DNA from: Vicia villosa | Taxonomy: Eukaryota; Streptophyta; Magnoliopsida; Fabales; Fabaceae | Reading direction: 5' to 3' | Length of the DNA: 64,000 nucleotides | Assembly (NCBI RefSeq): GCF_029867415.1 | Contig: NC_081182.1 | Location: forward strand, 48,385,317-48,449,316 | Shown: piece after piece, positions 47,338-59,249 of the stretch | Position numbering within the stretch: the stretch's first letter is position 1 | How the letters are laid out: every line of letters starts with the position of its first letter | Program-made: the position numbers and the translations under genes | Notes under the pieces: model-generated | Seen by the model: only the letters and a program-made list of their open reading frames with translations | The model's database searches: none | Told to the model about the DNA's origin: nothing

Positions 47338-49284
47338 TTAAGTTGCATAAACAGTTGGAGTTGAAACTTCTGATCTAGATTCGGTAGACGATGGTCGATT
47401 TTCTGGACGAAATCCTTCCATCATTCTCACCACTTCAGACATTTTTGGTCTCTGATCTGGCATTCTTGCAGCACAAGCCATCCCTATCTGTAGCATCTCC
47501 ACCATTTCTTCTTCTATATTCGAATACCTTAACAGCTCCACATCGAAAACCTCTGCGGTCCATTCCTCTCTCACAACCGAGTTCACCCATCTAACCAAGT
47601 GAACAATTTGTTCGCCTTCAGCCGAATATATAGGCGATTTTCCAGTTAGAAGCTCGAGTAGCAGGACACCAAAACTGTATACATCAGACGAATGCATTGC
47701 TTTACGCGTGTCTGTTACTTCTGGCGCACGGTATCCTGATGCTCTTGTCCCTGGTGAAGGTACTGAACTCATCAATGTTGCTAAACCTATGTCAGATACA
47801 CAACCGTATCCTTGTGAATTGACGAAGATGTTTGAAGCTTTTATGTTTCCATGAACTAGTTTCCCTCCTTGTTGAACATGGATGTGAGCAATTCCTCTCG
47901 CAGTTCCAATCGCGATTCTTAATCGGCTATCCCAGTCTAGAGAAGCTCTTCCTTCCGCTCGGTTACCTTCATGGTTTAGATTACATTAGCCACTTTCAAA
48001 AGTCGGAAAATTAATCAAGTAAATCAAGATAATATAAGAGAAAAGATTCAACAACATACCATGTAAGATGGAAGAAACACTTCCTTGTTGATAATAATCA
48101 AATACAACTAACTTCTCATCCTTTGAATAGTAATAAGCTCTTATTGCATCCACATTTTCATGCTTAAGTTTCCCTACAACTTCCATGTGTTGTTCAAACT
48201 CCTTTTTCCCAACAGTAACCTCTTTCAACCTCTTCACCACCACAGTGCTTGCATCCTCTAAAGCAGCTTTATATGTTGTACCAAAAGTTCCCTTTCCTAG
48301 AATCTCAGCAGAAGCTCTCAAAAGATCCTCTAGATCAAACGCGAGATTGCAATCCTCGAAAAATACTATCTTGTTTTTATCTCGGCTCGCAGAAGTTTCT
48401 GCTTTCGTAGAGACTTCTTTTTTCTTAGACTTCACAGATTCTTTCACACCTGCAGCAGCAAAGTCATAGCAGCACAGAATCATAACAACTGCAATCACTG
48501 CAAATCCAAGTGCGCAAACACCGATGATGATTCCCAATATTGCAGTTTCACTTAGTCCTTTGGTTTTCTTATGTGGAAGAGTATAAGGTGGATGCATAGG
48601 CAAAGCCGGAGGATGCGAACTATTAGTAACCGATGTAAGATTGTTACCAGAAAAAGCCCAACTTGGAAATCTAAGAAGTGATTTTGGTACATCACCACTA
48701 AGGTCATTGTTTGCTAAATTTAGCTCTCGAAGACTATGAATATCGATATCAGGAATCTCACCCGAAAGAGAGTTGTTTGCAAGGACTAATGAACTGAGAT
48801 GAGTCAGATTTGAAACTGAAAAAGGGATGCTACCATTGAAAAAGTTGTTGGACAAATTGACAACAGTAAGATTATTCCAAACAGAAAAATCCAAAGGCAA
48901 TGGTCCAGAAAATTTGTTAGACTGAAGATAAAGACTAGTCAAGTTTTTCAGCTCAGAGAATCCATCAGGGAAAAAACCAGTGATACCATTTGATCTAAGA
49001 CTCACTGTCTCAATCGCCGCGAGGCGACTGAGCGTGTTCGGCGGAATTGGACCTCTTAATCCAGCTCCAGGTAACCGAATCGCGATAACTCGAGTTCGGT
49101 CGGCGTTGCAGGTAACTCCTCTCCAGGTTTGGCATACAGAAGAATTCTCATCCCAATTGACATGTGGAGAATGACTCATATTATGAAGAAAATCAAGTAA
49201 AGCTTGTTTATCTTCCACTGGTTCAGCTCCAACACTAACAAACACTAGTGAAAACATGAACAAGAGAGATAACTTCTTGTCCAT
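47338..49284 (-). CDS. LRR receptor-like pseudokinase, subfamily III type
   Basis: Two exons, 49284-48060 and 47966-47338, join in frame (1854 nt; 617 residues). I start at the ATG at 49284 because a signal peptide follows ([20 protein letters not shown]); the longer open frame adds 30 unsupported residues. Order: LRR N-terminal cap (about 22-66), five or so LRRs (68-215), Ser/Pro linker, TM helix 249-271, juxtamembrane Lys-rich stretch, kinase about 325-600. The Gly-rich loop is GKGTFGTTY and Lys351 is kept, but HRD is HGN (447-449) and DFG is DIG (467-469), so catalysis is doubtful. It resembles 'probable inactive receptor kinase At4g23740'-type proteins: plasma-membrane receptors acting through partners. 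The intron is only 93 bp with a weak pyrimidine tract. Its truncated twin lies at 39.3-40.7 kb. Confidence 0.93.
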
Positions 49285-49389
49285 ATTTTGACTTGAAGAG
49301 AGAATAACAACACTTGATGTAAAGTAATAACCTCTCTCTCTATTCTTTCTTCTCAAGGTATCAGTCACTTTCACATGAAATTAACAAAA

Positions 49390-49990
49390 CTGAAGAGGTA
49401 GGTAACATTAACATAGGATTAGATAATTAAACAAAAGTTGTATAGTCAAAATAAAAAAAGCAACTTGTGTATGAGGCTTGTTTGAATGTACAATTGTATA
49501 TACAGTATACATTTCACCAAGACTATATACAGTAAAGTCAAAATAAACAGCTAATGTTTGAATGGAGAATAATTAACCTAATTAAGTTATTATTATCATC
49601 TGTTTAACACCAGCCAATAATAATTTGCTGACCAAGTCTTTGAACACTAGTGATATACTAATGCTTAAAGGTACACAGAAACAAAGGAATTGATAGAGTT
49701 TGATATAAAGAGAGAAAAGTAACATACTTACTTCAAGAAACTGATGAATTGGAGGAGAGGGACCATGCTGTTGTTTGAGAAGCGGTTAGTTAGAAGTTGG
49801 GAATCTGAAATGGTAATGATGGAGGATGAGCTGGATATGGTAGCGGGAAGAGCGGCATCACATGCAAATGGAGTAAGACAAACTCATTCGATATATAATC
49901 ATCATTTTCAACCCCAATTGCTAACTACTAGTATATATAATAATATTATTTTATGCCGTACAAGTAGGAGGGTGCATATGATGTGAAATG
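49390..49990 (-). promoter_or_regulatory. Possible 5' UTR exon, UTR intron and promoter of the kinase
   Basis: On the minus strand a GTAAGTATG donor lies near 49737-49729, and a pyrimidine-rich CTCTTCAG acceptor near 49393. This would place a non-coding first exon at about 49740-49990, GC-richer than its surroundings. 5' UTR introns are common in this receptor family, but only transcripts can show it. Confidence 0.35.
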
Positions 49991-50509
49991 TATGGACCCT
50001 TAATATACATTAACATTATTGTTTTGCAAACTATACCACTTGTACATGTTACTTGCAAAATACTCCTCTACATTAAGTAATTTGGTTTAAAGGAATTAAG
50101 AAATTTTATGCCTGCAATGTGTCCCTTCCAATATCACTCCTCTAGAATGTGCCTTCTTCATGATCTCATGAAGAGCTGGTCTTTGGAAGTCTCCTTGGAC
50201 AACTTGGAAGGATGTGATACTTTGTAAAATTATTGAATGGGAAGGGATTGTCTCCTGTGTATATTTATACCAAAGAGAGAGAGAGAGAATAGTGCCACTG
50301 CCTGCACCATTAAAACTGTGTTGTTAAACTTTTTTTATTTTAATATTTTTATCTCTTCATCTCTCTTCAACAAGTGCCTTAGATTTCATTGGAGGTAAAA
50401 TTGAGAAGAGAAAACTAGAAAGAATCCTCTCCCCTATTGAATGTAATCAAATGCAGTAATTCATTACCCATCAGCTAACCAATTTTGTACAATCTCTTGA
50501 ACCAAGTAC
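49991..50509. other. Gene-free stretch upstream of the kinase
   Basis: No gene; may contain promoter elements. A (GA)n tract lies at 50274-50288. Confidence 0.5.
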
Positions 50510-50793
50510 TACTACCTCCGTCTAAAATTATAAGATGTTTTGTGTTTTTCACACGAATTAAGAAATGTAATTATTACTTTATCAGAAAGTGAAATGATAC
50601 GTAACTTTATAAAAATGTCTTTCAATAATTATATTGGAAAGCCAAATTAAAAGAGTATGAAAAAGAATAGTAATAAGTAATTGAGAATATATTGGGGAAA
50701 ATTGTATTAATGTGGCATTGGAATTATAAAGTGACTTATAAATTGGAACAATTTTTTTTCCAAAGCGCTATATAATTTGGGATGGAGAGAGTA
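50510..50793. mobile_element. Stowaway-like MITE
   Basis: About 284 bp with ends tactacctccgtctaaaatt and aatttgggatggagagagta, the CTCCCTCCGT-type terminus of Stowaway (Tc1/mariner) MITEs. Inner text 'attataag' and 'ctatataattt' also mirror. TA dinucleotides form the ends. Confidence 0.75.
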
Positions 50794-51399
50794 TCAAACA
50801 ATATTTCAACATCCCTATAAGTCAATTTAGGAGACACGCAAACACAAGTATTGCGTCAGTACAATAAAAATAAGTATCCTATCGGTCTATCCTCGTGTAT
50901 TCTCTAGAAATATATGTAATAATATTATCTGATGAGTAAGAATATATATATATATATATATATATATTCTTAGTTAACAGATAATATTATTACATATTGA
51001 TTTGCATATGTTGTTTATGTCTAAATAACGATGTGAAATCAATCGTATAGCTAATTAATAGAGGTCTTTTAGTCGGTTAATTAATATGACAACTTTAAGT
51101 TTCGATAATATGTATGACTGTTAAACCTAAATCTGACTCTAGAGTTTTAGTATTTAACAGATGAAAATATTTGTTCTAGTTATGAAAATTATTTTTTAGT
51201 ATCAATGCAAAACTATTATAACAAGTTATAAATAGTTAAGGTATAACAAATATTAAGAACCAATATAATCAACAATATTAATGAATGACTAGAATATTTA
51301 TAACGCCATGATCAAGATAAATATATGAGTATTTGGACAATTACACGTAACCCCAACAAAAGAAAATTTCGCTACTTTTATTCATAGATGTTGTAAAAA
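50794..51399. other. Gene-free stretch with a TA-rich hairpin
   Basis: At 50923-50990, 'taatattatctgatgagtaa' and 'ttagttaacagataatatta' are inverted around a (TA)n core, forming a hairpin of about 65 bases. No gene. Confidence 0.55.
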
Positions 51400-51672
51400 C
51401 GATGCCAAGAACATAGTATAATAGGAAACACAATGAATTGGTTATAACTGATATTCTTTACTTTCTCTTTGAATCAAGATTACAAGTGTTACAAGAATAA
51501 CAAATAACCCTCTCACCCTAAATTAGGATTTGCCATATGCAATGATGAGAGACTAGTATACTATTTATGATAAACCTAACATACTAAATTAATGGGCTTT
51601 TCAAAAATACCCATTATAAGGTAACATAAACAATTGGACATTACAAACATGCCCAATTCAAAATACTAACAA
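51400..51672 (-). mobile_element. LTR-like fragment starting TGTTAG
   Basis: On the minus strand it begins TGTTAGTATTTTGAATTGGG at 51672 and contains a TATA-poor leader, then 'ttcattgtgtttcc' text. Just upstream at 51673-51805 the sequence may be the end of an internal region. It resembles copia LTRs in style, but no partner LTR or target duplication was found. Confidence 0.4.
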
Positions 51673-51799
51673 CCCTAGCATTTCGACACTCAAATACTAG
51701 AACACACTTCAACCACAGTATCTAGGTCTTCAACAGCAGCATGCAAACAAGCTTCGTCCTCATGCATATTCTCTGTCGAACCAGAAGCTATCCTTCGAC

Positions 51800-52430
51800 C
51801 TTAATAGAGTTCAATTCAATTCTCACAATAGAAACTTTACAATGATGATCATAAAGAAAGAGGGATGAAATAACATCAAAGGCAATTTCTTTAATCGGAT
51901 AGAGCCTCCATCTTCAATCTTCAATATTTTCTTGAAATTTCTTTCTCAGTTATCTCAATTTTCTCTAATTTATGATATATAAATCTTAAATTATGGAATT
52001 CATGAATTGTGAATGGTTGTGACCTCTATATATAGAGGTATGAGTAGGCATTTTTCGTCCAACAAGCTTGCTTTTTTATCCATAAGTTATGTCCAGCTCA
52101 TCCAAGTGGGTTGTGGCTACCTTATTTTGCCAAGCAAGCCTCTATTTTTGCCCAATGAGAAAATCATTTCTTCACTCTAAAGTTACTCAGCTAAGTGATC
52201 TTGAAATTGTCCAGTTTCATCCAGCGAGTTTGTCATCTCGACAAGCGTGCTTTTTAATCCATAAGTTATGTCCAGCTCATCCAAGTGGGTTGTGGCTACC
52301 TTATTTCGCCAAGCAAGCCTCTATTTTTGCCCAATGAGAAAAGCATTTCTTCACTCTAAAGTTACTCAGCTAAGGGATCTTGAAATTGTCCAGTTTCATC
52401 CAGCGAGTTTGTCATCTCGACAAGCGTGCT
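51800..52430 (-). mobile_element. LTR-like block with TATA box and tandem duplication
   Basis: A minus-strand TATA-like CTATATATAGAGG lies near 52024-52036, upstream of a 179-bp tandem duplication. Its style (repeated 'gccaagcaagcc', 'cgacaagcgtgct') matches text at 55070-55240, suggesting an older SIRE-like LTR that was split by the element starting at 52431. Confidence 0.45.
52063..52430. repeat. Tandem duplication, period 179 bp, two copies
   Basis: Copy 1 starts near 52063 and copy 2 near 52242; 'tccataagttatgtccagct' occurs at 52079 and 52258. The copies differ at only a few bases (for example ttttgcc/tttcgcc), so the duplication is young or homogenised. Confidence 0.95.
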
Positions 52431-52689
52431 GTTGGACAAGTGACTTCAAGTACAAGAGATAGGGGAGAGTGACTGTGGTATTCAAAATTCGTGATTAATT
52501 TAAAAAATGTTATTACTTAATACAACAATGAATGTTAGTATTAAAAATATAGAAAGAAAAGTAACATAAATCATTTGAAATAATAAAGTAAATGACAAAA
52601 AGTGAAAGATATGGTTAGAGATATGACACTTAGATTTATACAGGTTTGGTCCAACTTTGACACTTAGATTTTCTAACAAAAGATTCAAA

Positions 52690-53599
52690 TTGTCTATTTC
52701 TTTAGTAAACTTGCCAAGTATTTTTTTAATATCACAAATTTTATTTTTCGAAATATCACATTTATCACACTTGGCAAGTTCATCCCTTTTTTTTAGAAGG
52801 GAGAGAGTTTTGGACTAGATCATTTTGTCTCTCCCTAAAACTTTCTATTTCTTCCAACATTTAGTGATATGTCACCATGAGTGATATGCCACCATCGAAA
52901 TCAGAATCTTCAACTTTAAGAGCTAGAATTTTGCTCTTCTTCTCTCACTCTCTCTCCTCATCCATAGCAAGCCTTTTCAGCTCTCTCTCATGTTCATATA
53001 GTTTTCCAAATAGAGTGTGTGACCATGGTTTCTAAAATTCTAGATTTCAAAATCACATTGACTTTAGATTGCCAACTACAATTTAAACATCTAAGAATTT
53101 TAGAACTAATTCCTCATTTGAAAATGTATTTTTTTAGTTCTCATATGACTCGCGATATGGGTAAACCATGTTTGCATTTGATTTATGTTCTCTTCAAGTT
53201 TCATTCTTAAAATTTCATACTCGCGAGCTAATGTGCCCAACCTTTTCCTCTTTACCTCTATATTTACTTCATGGATAATTTAGAGGATGTCCCATATTTT
53301 TTTGCAGTCTTGCAATGAGAATTTCGCAAAAACTCATCAAGATCGAGAGCGGTAGTGTTGACAGTTTTTACCTTTATACAACATTGTAAATTTTCTTTAT
53401 CATCTTTGGTCCAATCCTTTTTAGGTTTATTCACTATAACACCATAAACTTTGTGTGTAGGAATAAATAGACATTCCTTCATAGCTTTCCAAATACCACG
53501 ATTCATCCCTTCGGTGAAGAACTTCATCTTCTCTTTCCACAAATTATACCTTTCTCTATTAAATGATGGAGGTTTGTTTAGTGAATAGCTTGAATTCAT
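52690..53599 (-). pseudogene. copia gag fragment
   Basis: From the ATG at 53599 the frame reads MNSSYSLNKPPSFNRERYNL, WKEKMKFF, FIPTHKVYGVIVNKPKKDWT, DDKENLQ and LDEFLRNSHCKTAKK. This is the N-terminal half of a SIRE-type gag. It then continues in broken frames to about 52690 (RLGTLAREYEILRMK near 53240). Frameshifts and stops abound. No zinc knuckle or pol follows. Confidence 0.8.
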
Positions 53600-54389
53600 T
53601 TCCTCCTTAGATGATTAGTATTTAACAAAGACTCCGATGTCATTTGTTGGACAAGTGACTTCAAGCACAAGAGAAGAGGTGAATTGTAGTATTTAGAATT
53701 TGCCGTTAACTTAAAAGTTTTCTTATTTAAAACAATAATGAGTTTTATTATTAAGAAAATATATAGAAAAACAGAGGAAATAATTTGAAATAATAAATTA
53801 AATGACAAAGAGATAGGGTTAGATAGATGGCACCGAGATTTATACAGGTTCAGACGGACGTTGGTTTACTATTGTCCCTAAGAGATCTTCTTGGAAGTCT
53901 TAATGATAATCTTGAGCTTTTACAAATTATGTCCACAAAACTTTTTTTACAAGAGAATCTAGAAATGTTACACTACCTTATTCCCCCAATCAAACAAGAG
54001 CTTTTTTCAAGGGCTAAACTCACGAACCAAGTAAAGATTTTACTGACTAATCTAAATAATCAAATATAACTTTTACCGACTAAGTTCTAGAAGCAAAAAG
54101 AGATTTTCATTGGTTTATCTCAACAACCAAACACAAACCATAAAGAAAATCACACTCTTGAAATAAATAATAGCACGACACCAGCACAATACTTTCCTCA
54201 CAAGTAGTTTTCATCCAAAAAGCATTAAGGCAACTTTGATGGAGAGAATATACAAAAGAGAGAAGAGGATTGTAATAAAATACTAAGAAATAGGAAAACT
54301 CAAAATTATGGTGTGATTTCAAATGAGGAGAAGCCTCCTTTATATATGATAAAATGAGGCAAAAAAAGAAAACAATCTAAGAGCCGAAT

Positions 54390-54610
54390 TAATAGGAATA
54401 ATCAATTAGGCTAATTGATTATTGACCCACAATAATCTATTGTTCAAGCCACAAATGGAAGTTTTGATATTTATCAATTGCTAATTATTAAGAGACTGTC
54501 CTAGAGGATTTTAGACTTAGCTTAATGAAAATAATCAATTAGATTGTTAGGTATAATCAATTATTCAGTTTAAAAATTTCTTCCAATTAATCAGATATTC
54601 CCTTAATTAA
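54390..54610. repeat. TAATTGATTA palindrome cluster
   Basis: Repeated aatcaatta/taattgatt motifs, several in pairs (aatcaattaggctaattgat at 54399; aataatcaattagattgtt at 54531), within the right LTR of the deleted element. Confidence 0.7.
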
Positions 54611-54679
54611 TTAGCTAGGCCTAAAAATATGTTTAGGTGATTTTATTAAATAAAGAGAAGCCTTAAAAACATTTTAGAA

Positions 54680-54731
54680 GTGTGTATGTGTGCGCGCGCG
54701 TGTGTGTGTGAGTGAGTGTGTGTGTGTGTGA
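54680..54731. repeat. (GT)n/(GC)n microsatellite
   Basis: About 50 bases of gtgtgtatgtgtgcgcgcgcgt followed by further GT repeats. Confidence 0.95.
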
Positions 54732-55358
54732 GAAAGTTGTCACTGTATATTAGGAGTCACTCTCCTACTTTCATAAGACTTCGGCTACTCATAAAGACAC
54801 AAGTAGACGAGCTTTCAAACTTTCTCCCTTTCATAACTCTAAACCTTTCAAGTTCCTTTTCCAGATATACTGATCATATAAGAACTTCTCTAAAACTTTG
54901 AACCTTCTAATTGATGAGGCTTAAGATATATTCAAGTTAATCACCATCATTAAAGAGTTATAAAGATACCACCACCGACTTCAACATGCATTAACGATGT
55001 CATTATCAAAACATCAGGATAGTCAACGATATTAGGATCCTTAGCTCCATACCTGCAAGCACATAGATCCACACGAGCTACCTTACTTCTCCATGAAGTA
55101 AATTGACCTAGAAGTCATCTAGAACCGCCTATTCTCGCCCAGTAAGCCAATATCTTCGCATGGTGTGAATGTATCAAAAAGGATGCCATGTTTCTTTCAT
55201 GTATTTTCTAGAAAAGTTTGTGCTTCGTCTAGCAAGTTCTCTGCTACTCAACTTATTATATTCTATATTTTCCTTGGATATTTTCACTATACTCATGAAT
55301 AACATAGTTAAGATTTCCATACATATGTTTTTATCTCCTTTTAATGACGGATTAAGGG
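54732..55358. other. LTR-like remnant, no gene
   Basis: No coding region. Phrases such as 'cgcccagtaagccaat' and 'cgtctagcaagttct' resemble the tandem-repeat LTR at 52.1-52.4 kb. Confidence 0.4.
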
Positions 55359-55363
55359 GGTTT

Positions 55364-56438
55364 TGATCAGTGCATTTTGATGCACGTTCCTTTATGTTTG
55401 TACTTAGGCATTTCTTTGGTTTGCTTTGCTTATTTTTATATTTTATAATGTTTTTCTAATTTAGTTTATTTTTGGTTTAATTTCATTTTCGCACTTTATT
55501 TTCAACATTAGCAGTCTGCACTAAAACGGTCATAACTGGAGTTCCGAGAATCCGATTGAGGCGTTCTAATAATCGCCGGAAAGCTAAGAGAAAGAGATAC
55601 AACTTTTGTGTTGGAGTCAAAGTCAGATTCAGAGTCAATTATTCCCAGAATTTCGTTTGAAGTTGCAGCATTAGTTTTATTTTAGTTTTGGGTCGTTAGT
55701 TTTGGGCCTGGGTTATGTTTTTGACCCAGTTGGGTTGTAAACCTTTTGATTCTCTCTAGTACCTAGGTCTGGCCGTACTGTTCATGACATTAGACTATTC
55801 ACGATTTTATTGTTTTGAGAGCTTGAGACGTTGATCATGAAGAACTAAGTCCAAGGGTTGATCTATTGTTCATGTTCCACCGAATCTTTGAGGTTTTATA
55901 ATTTTAATCCCAATTCTTTTCCCTTTCAATAATCTTCTATATGTGTTGCATGCTTAATTCGAATCATATATAATATTATTGATTTAATTCGGTTGGTTTA
56001 TGTTCCTTGATCTGTTTCGCGATTTAGCGTTGCTTTATCGTTAACTTGCATATGTCAAATCATGTTTGCTTAATTCATGAGTGCTGAATCCGTTTGCTTT
56101 ATTCGGATAATAGAAATATAAACCGTATAGTACCAATTTCGCTTGTTTATTGTTGCTGTAATCGAATAGGGGATATAATTCGCTTGGGGGTTAGATTTAT
56201 AATTACCAATGATAAGTGGGGAACCCGAACAGTAGAACAACTTAATTTATAATCACTTTTCAGAATCACTTATTTGCTTTTTTTGTTAAATCGAACCTTA
56301 AACCAAACCCCCCATTAATTGTTACTGTTAGTTAATATAATACAAGAATCCTTGTGAGAACGATATTCGAGTTGTCGTTACCGCTAAACTATTGTTTTAC
56401 AAAATACTCGTTTTTGATCCGTGCGCGACAGCGGATCA
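55364..56438. mobile_element. Solo LTR with perfect 5-bp duplication
   Basis: A 1075-bp sequence bounded by TGATCAGTGCATTTTGATGC and GACAGCGGATCA, giving TGATC/GATCA inverted ends. It is flanked by identical GGTTT at 55359-55363 and 56439-56443. Late text 'gtgagaacgatattcgag', 'gttaccgctaaact' and 'tgatccgtgcgcgacagc' is wording usual for gypsy-type LTR 3' ends in plants, so Ty3-gypsy is likely. No internal region remains; it formed by LTR-LTR recombination. Confidence 0.88.
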
Positions 56439-56489
56439 GGTTTTCATGTGATTTCTTGTGATTTAAGTTAATAAGTTCTTATGTGAAAC

Positions 56490-57330
56490 AAATAATTTTG
56501 GCACTTACCAACCCATTTTAGTAAATAAAGGTATATTATGGTTGAGTCCCATATTCTAGCCACTCTGAGTACTAGTAAATATCCTTTAAGGGTCGTGTTT
56601 GAAGGTGAACGGGGCATGGAGTAAAACATATTTAATCTTCCAAAATACGGTTCAGATAACGCATATACATATCATTAATAGTATTCCCCGTATTTTGAAA
56701 AATGTAACAGGCACGAGAAAACTCTTTGTTGTATTCATCGACAGTTTTCCACAAAGCGGTAACAAGAAAATGTTGTAATATCCATGTCTGTTAAACGAAA
56801 AATATTAGGAATTATATAAAACGTTTAAGTTACACAAATATCATCTGAAGGAGACATGAGTTTCATGTCAAGTGTTTAGTCTTGATATTACTTCCTTCGT
56901 CTAGTTAAGTGTACAAGTAAATGAGTAATCTAGACATACAATTCCTCATTTGTACTAATGAATACTCTCTATGTCTATGAAGTACTTTAGGTGTACAATA
57001 TCAATGTATGTTGCACTCTTATCCGTAAAAGTTTCTATGTCAACCAAGTACAAAAAATATATCTTGATGGAACAAATTATGTGATAGTCTATAAATGCAT
57101 CACCAATGCAATGAGAAATAGAACCATTAAAATGGTCGATGTATATCAAATCTAGCCATATAAATCGTGCATAGAATCCTCGTGTCTGATTTATCTCAAA
57201 TTGAGCCTCCGTAGGACCAACCCAGAAGTGTTTAATCATAACGACTAATGCTTCAAATATCTAAATAATAAAATGACATAGTAGTTGACCTCTGGTAGGT
57301 ATATGGAGTAAATAAGAAACATCATCCAAG
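56490..57330 (-). pseudogene. Plant mobile domain remnant
   Basis: An open piece (57239-56955) reads FLYLVDIETFTDKSATYIDI followed by VHLKYFIDI, matching the FADKS..YVDV..L motif of plant mobile domains. An intron-like gap follows, and a second exon-like piece near 56790-56700 reads TWILQHFLVTALWKTVDEYN. It ends with broken frames to about 56500. It lies next to 'ggctcctcttaccaatggac'-type repeats at 57325-57440 that look like MULE ends. Confidence 0.65.
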
Positions 57331-58030
57331 GTGAGGCTCCTCTTACCAATGGACATATGAGAGGACGGTGAATTCGAATGTCGTCTCACCAATGGACATA
57401 TGAAAGGTGATGTCTTCAAAAGTCATCTCTCGACAAACACTAACAACTTATGTGGTCTATATAGGTGTATCTGATCCTTCTAATTCTTTTTTATATGAGA
57501 GAAGACATATCATATGAGAATATATTTTTTATATGAGAATGGTGAGAATAAAAATAACCATTAGATTAAATCATGTGGCTAAAATTAAAACATAACTTAA
57601 AGTGAGTCATGTGTTACTCACATGCTCTACAAAAAATTTGTGTGTTTATTATGATAGAGAAAGAGAAATAGAGTGAAAAATAGTTGCACATGGCTCATGT
57701 GTGTGTGTGACACCCCAATATATGTATGTATGCATAAATGCACATTCTCACTGTGTGTGTGCGGTTTTGTTAAAGTTTTGTACGACGTTGGTTTTTATGC
57801 ATCCCGTTGCCAAATCAAATAATTTCTTATTGATGTTAAAATTTATGGACGTGATCTATATGATGTTAGTTTTCAATCCAACGGTGGATATTGTAATATA
57901 GATATGTGATAAAGAGTTTTCAGAGATGTCATGTTATTAAATTTGACATTAGTATTATTTGATCCTGTCCATATAAATATATATATGTATTTAAGCGGGT
58001 GAGTAGAAATCTACTATTACTAGTTGATAA
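57331..58030. other. Repeat-derived stretch without genes
   Basis: 57325-57440 holds two 'caccaatggacatatga' copies in direct order (about 57347 and 57399). 57480-57560 has 'catatgagaata' motifs similar to the ends of the foldback elements at 58.9 and 61.0 kb. Confidence 0.45.
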
Positions 58031-58045
58031 TATATATTTGACTCA

Positions 58046-58199
58046 CTAATAGTTAGTTGGTTCAGTGGTGATTGACGCTGAACTTGGTAGGAAAATCACG
58101 GTTCGATCTCTCGCAACTGCGATCGGGAGGAGGCTGAAACCACTTGATTGTAGAACTGACCCCGAACCGGACTAAACCGGCAGTGATAAACCAAAAATA
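58046..58199 (+). mobile_element. tRNA-derived SINE
   Basis: A 154-bp body with a pol III A box TGGTTCAGTGG (58058-58068) and B box GGTTCGATCTC (58100-58110). The tRNA-unrelated tail contains 'gaccccgaaccggactaaac'. Perfect 15-bp target duplications TATATATTTGACTCA flank it at 58031-58045 and 58200-58214. Length, internal promoter and long duplication fit a plant SINE. Confidence 0.92.
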
Positions 58200-58493
58200 T
58201 ATATATTTGACTCAATTAATTATAGATGGTGTTAATAGATAATTATAAAACTTAATAAGTACTCCATTATATATACTACATTATTATATTAATATACCAA
58301 ATAATACATATTACCATTATTGCAATACTACACCATTATTAGTATTATATCTAATTAATATATATTCATGGTGTTAATTATACATCATTGATCTTATCGT
58401 AATGCAAGTATCCCGTAACCACCAAAATGAATATTTTAGTCAATTATACATGTAGTTTCTTAATTTAATTAGGAAAATATCCGTGTCTCCGCA

Positions 58494-58498
<5 letters not shown>

Positions 58499-58587
<89 letters not shown>
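58499..58587. repeat. (TA)n microsatellite
   Basis: About 89 bp of TA repeats. Confidence 0.98.

Positions 58588-59073
<486 letters not shown>

Positions 59074-59132
<59 letters not shown>
59074..59132. repeat. (TA)n microsatellite
   Basis: About 59 bp of TA repeats. Confidence 0.98.
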
Positions 59133-59133
<1 letters not shown>

Positions 59134-59245
59134 TGAATTGTAAAGTGAACAATAATTATATAACCGTGAATGCATTTGCCTTGAAATGAGTACTAAATTG
59201 TAAAATGAACAATATTTATATAAACTGTTAATGCATTTGTCTTTT
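59131..59245. repeat. Diverged tandem duplication, period about 58 bp
   Basis: tactgaattgtaaagtgaac and tactaaattgtaaaatgaac begin two copies near 59131 and 59189, continuing with 'tatataa', 'gaatgcatttg' and 'taatgcatttg'. Confidence 0.8.
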
Positions 59246-59249
59246 AGAT

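Larger units (their letters stand above)
52431..54720 (-). mobile_element. Internally deleted SIRE-like element
   Basis: The LTR start 'tgttggacaagtgacttcaa' occurs at 52431 and again at 53648. About 215 bases of the left copy match before it runs directly into gag-like sequence, so the left LTR and most of the interior are deleted. The right LTR from 53648 includes TAATTGATTA-type palindromes at about 54395-54610; its outer border is not fixed. Pol is entirely missing. Confidence 0.65.

Noticed and set aside
49284..49374. Upstream 30-codon extension of the complete receptor kinase
   Set aside because: It would put a charged peptide before a good signal peptide; the ATG at 49284 fits the family.
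49744..49986. 80-codon plus-strand ORF upstream of the kinase
   Set aside because: No domain; the same bases are better explained as a possible 5' UTR exon of the minus-strand kinase gene.
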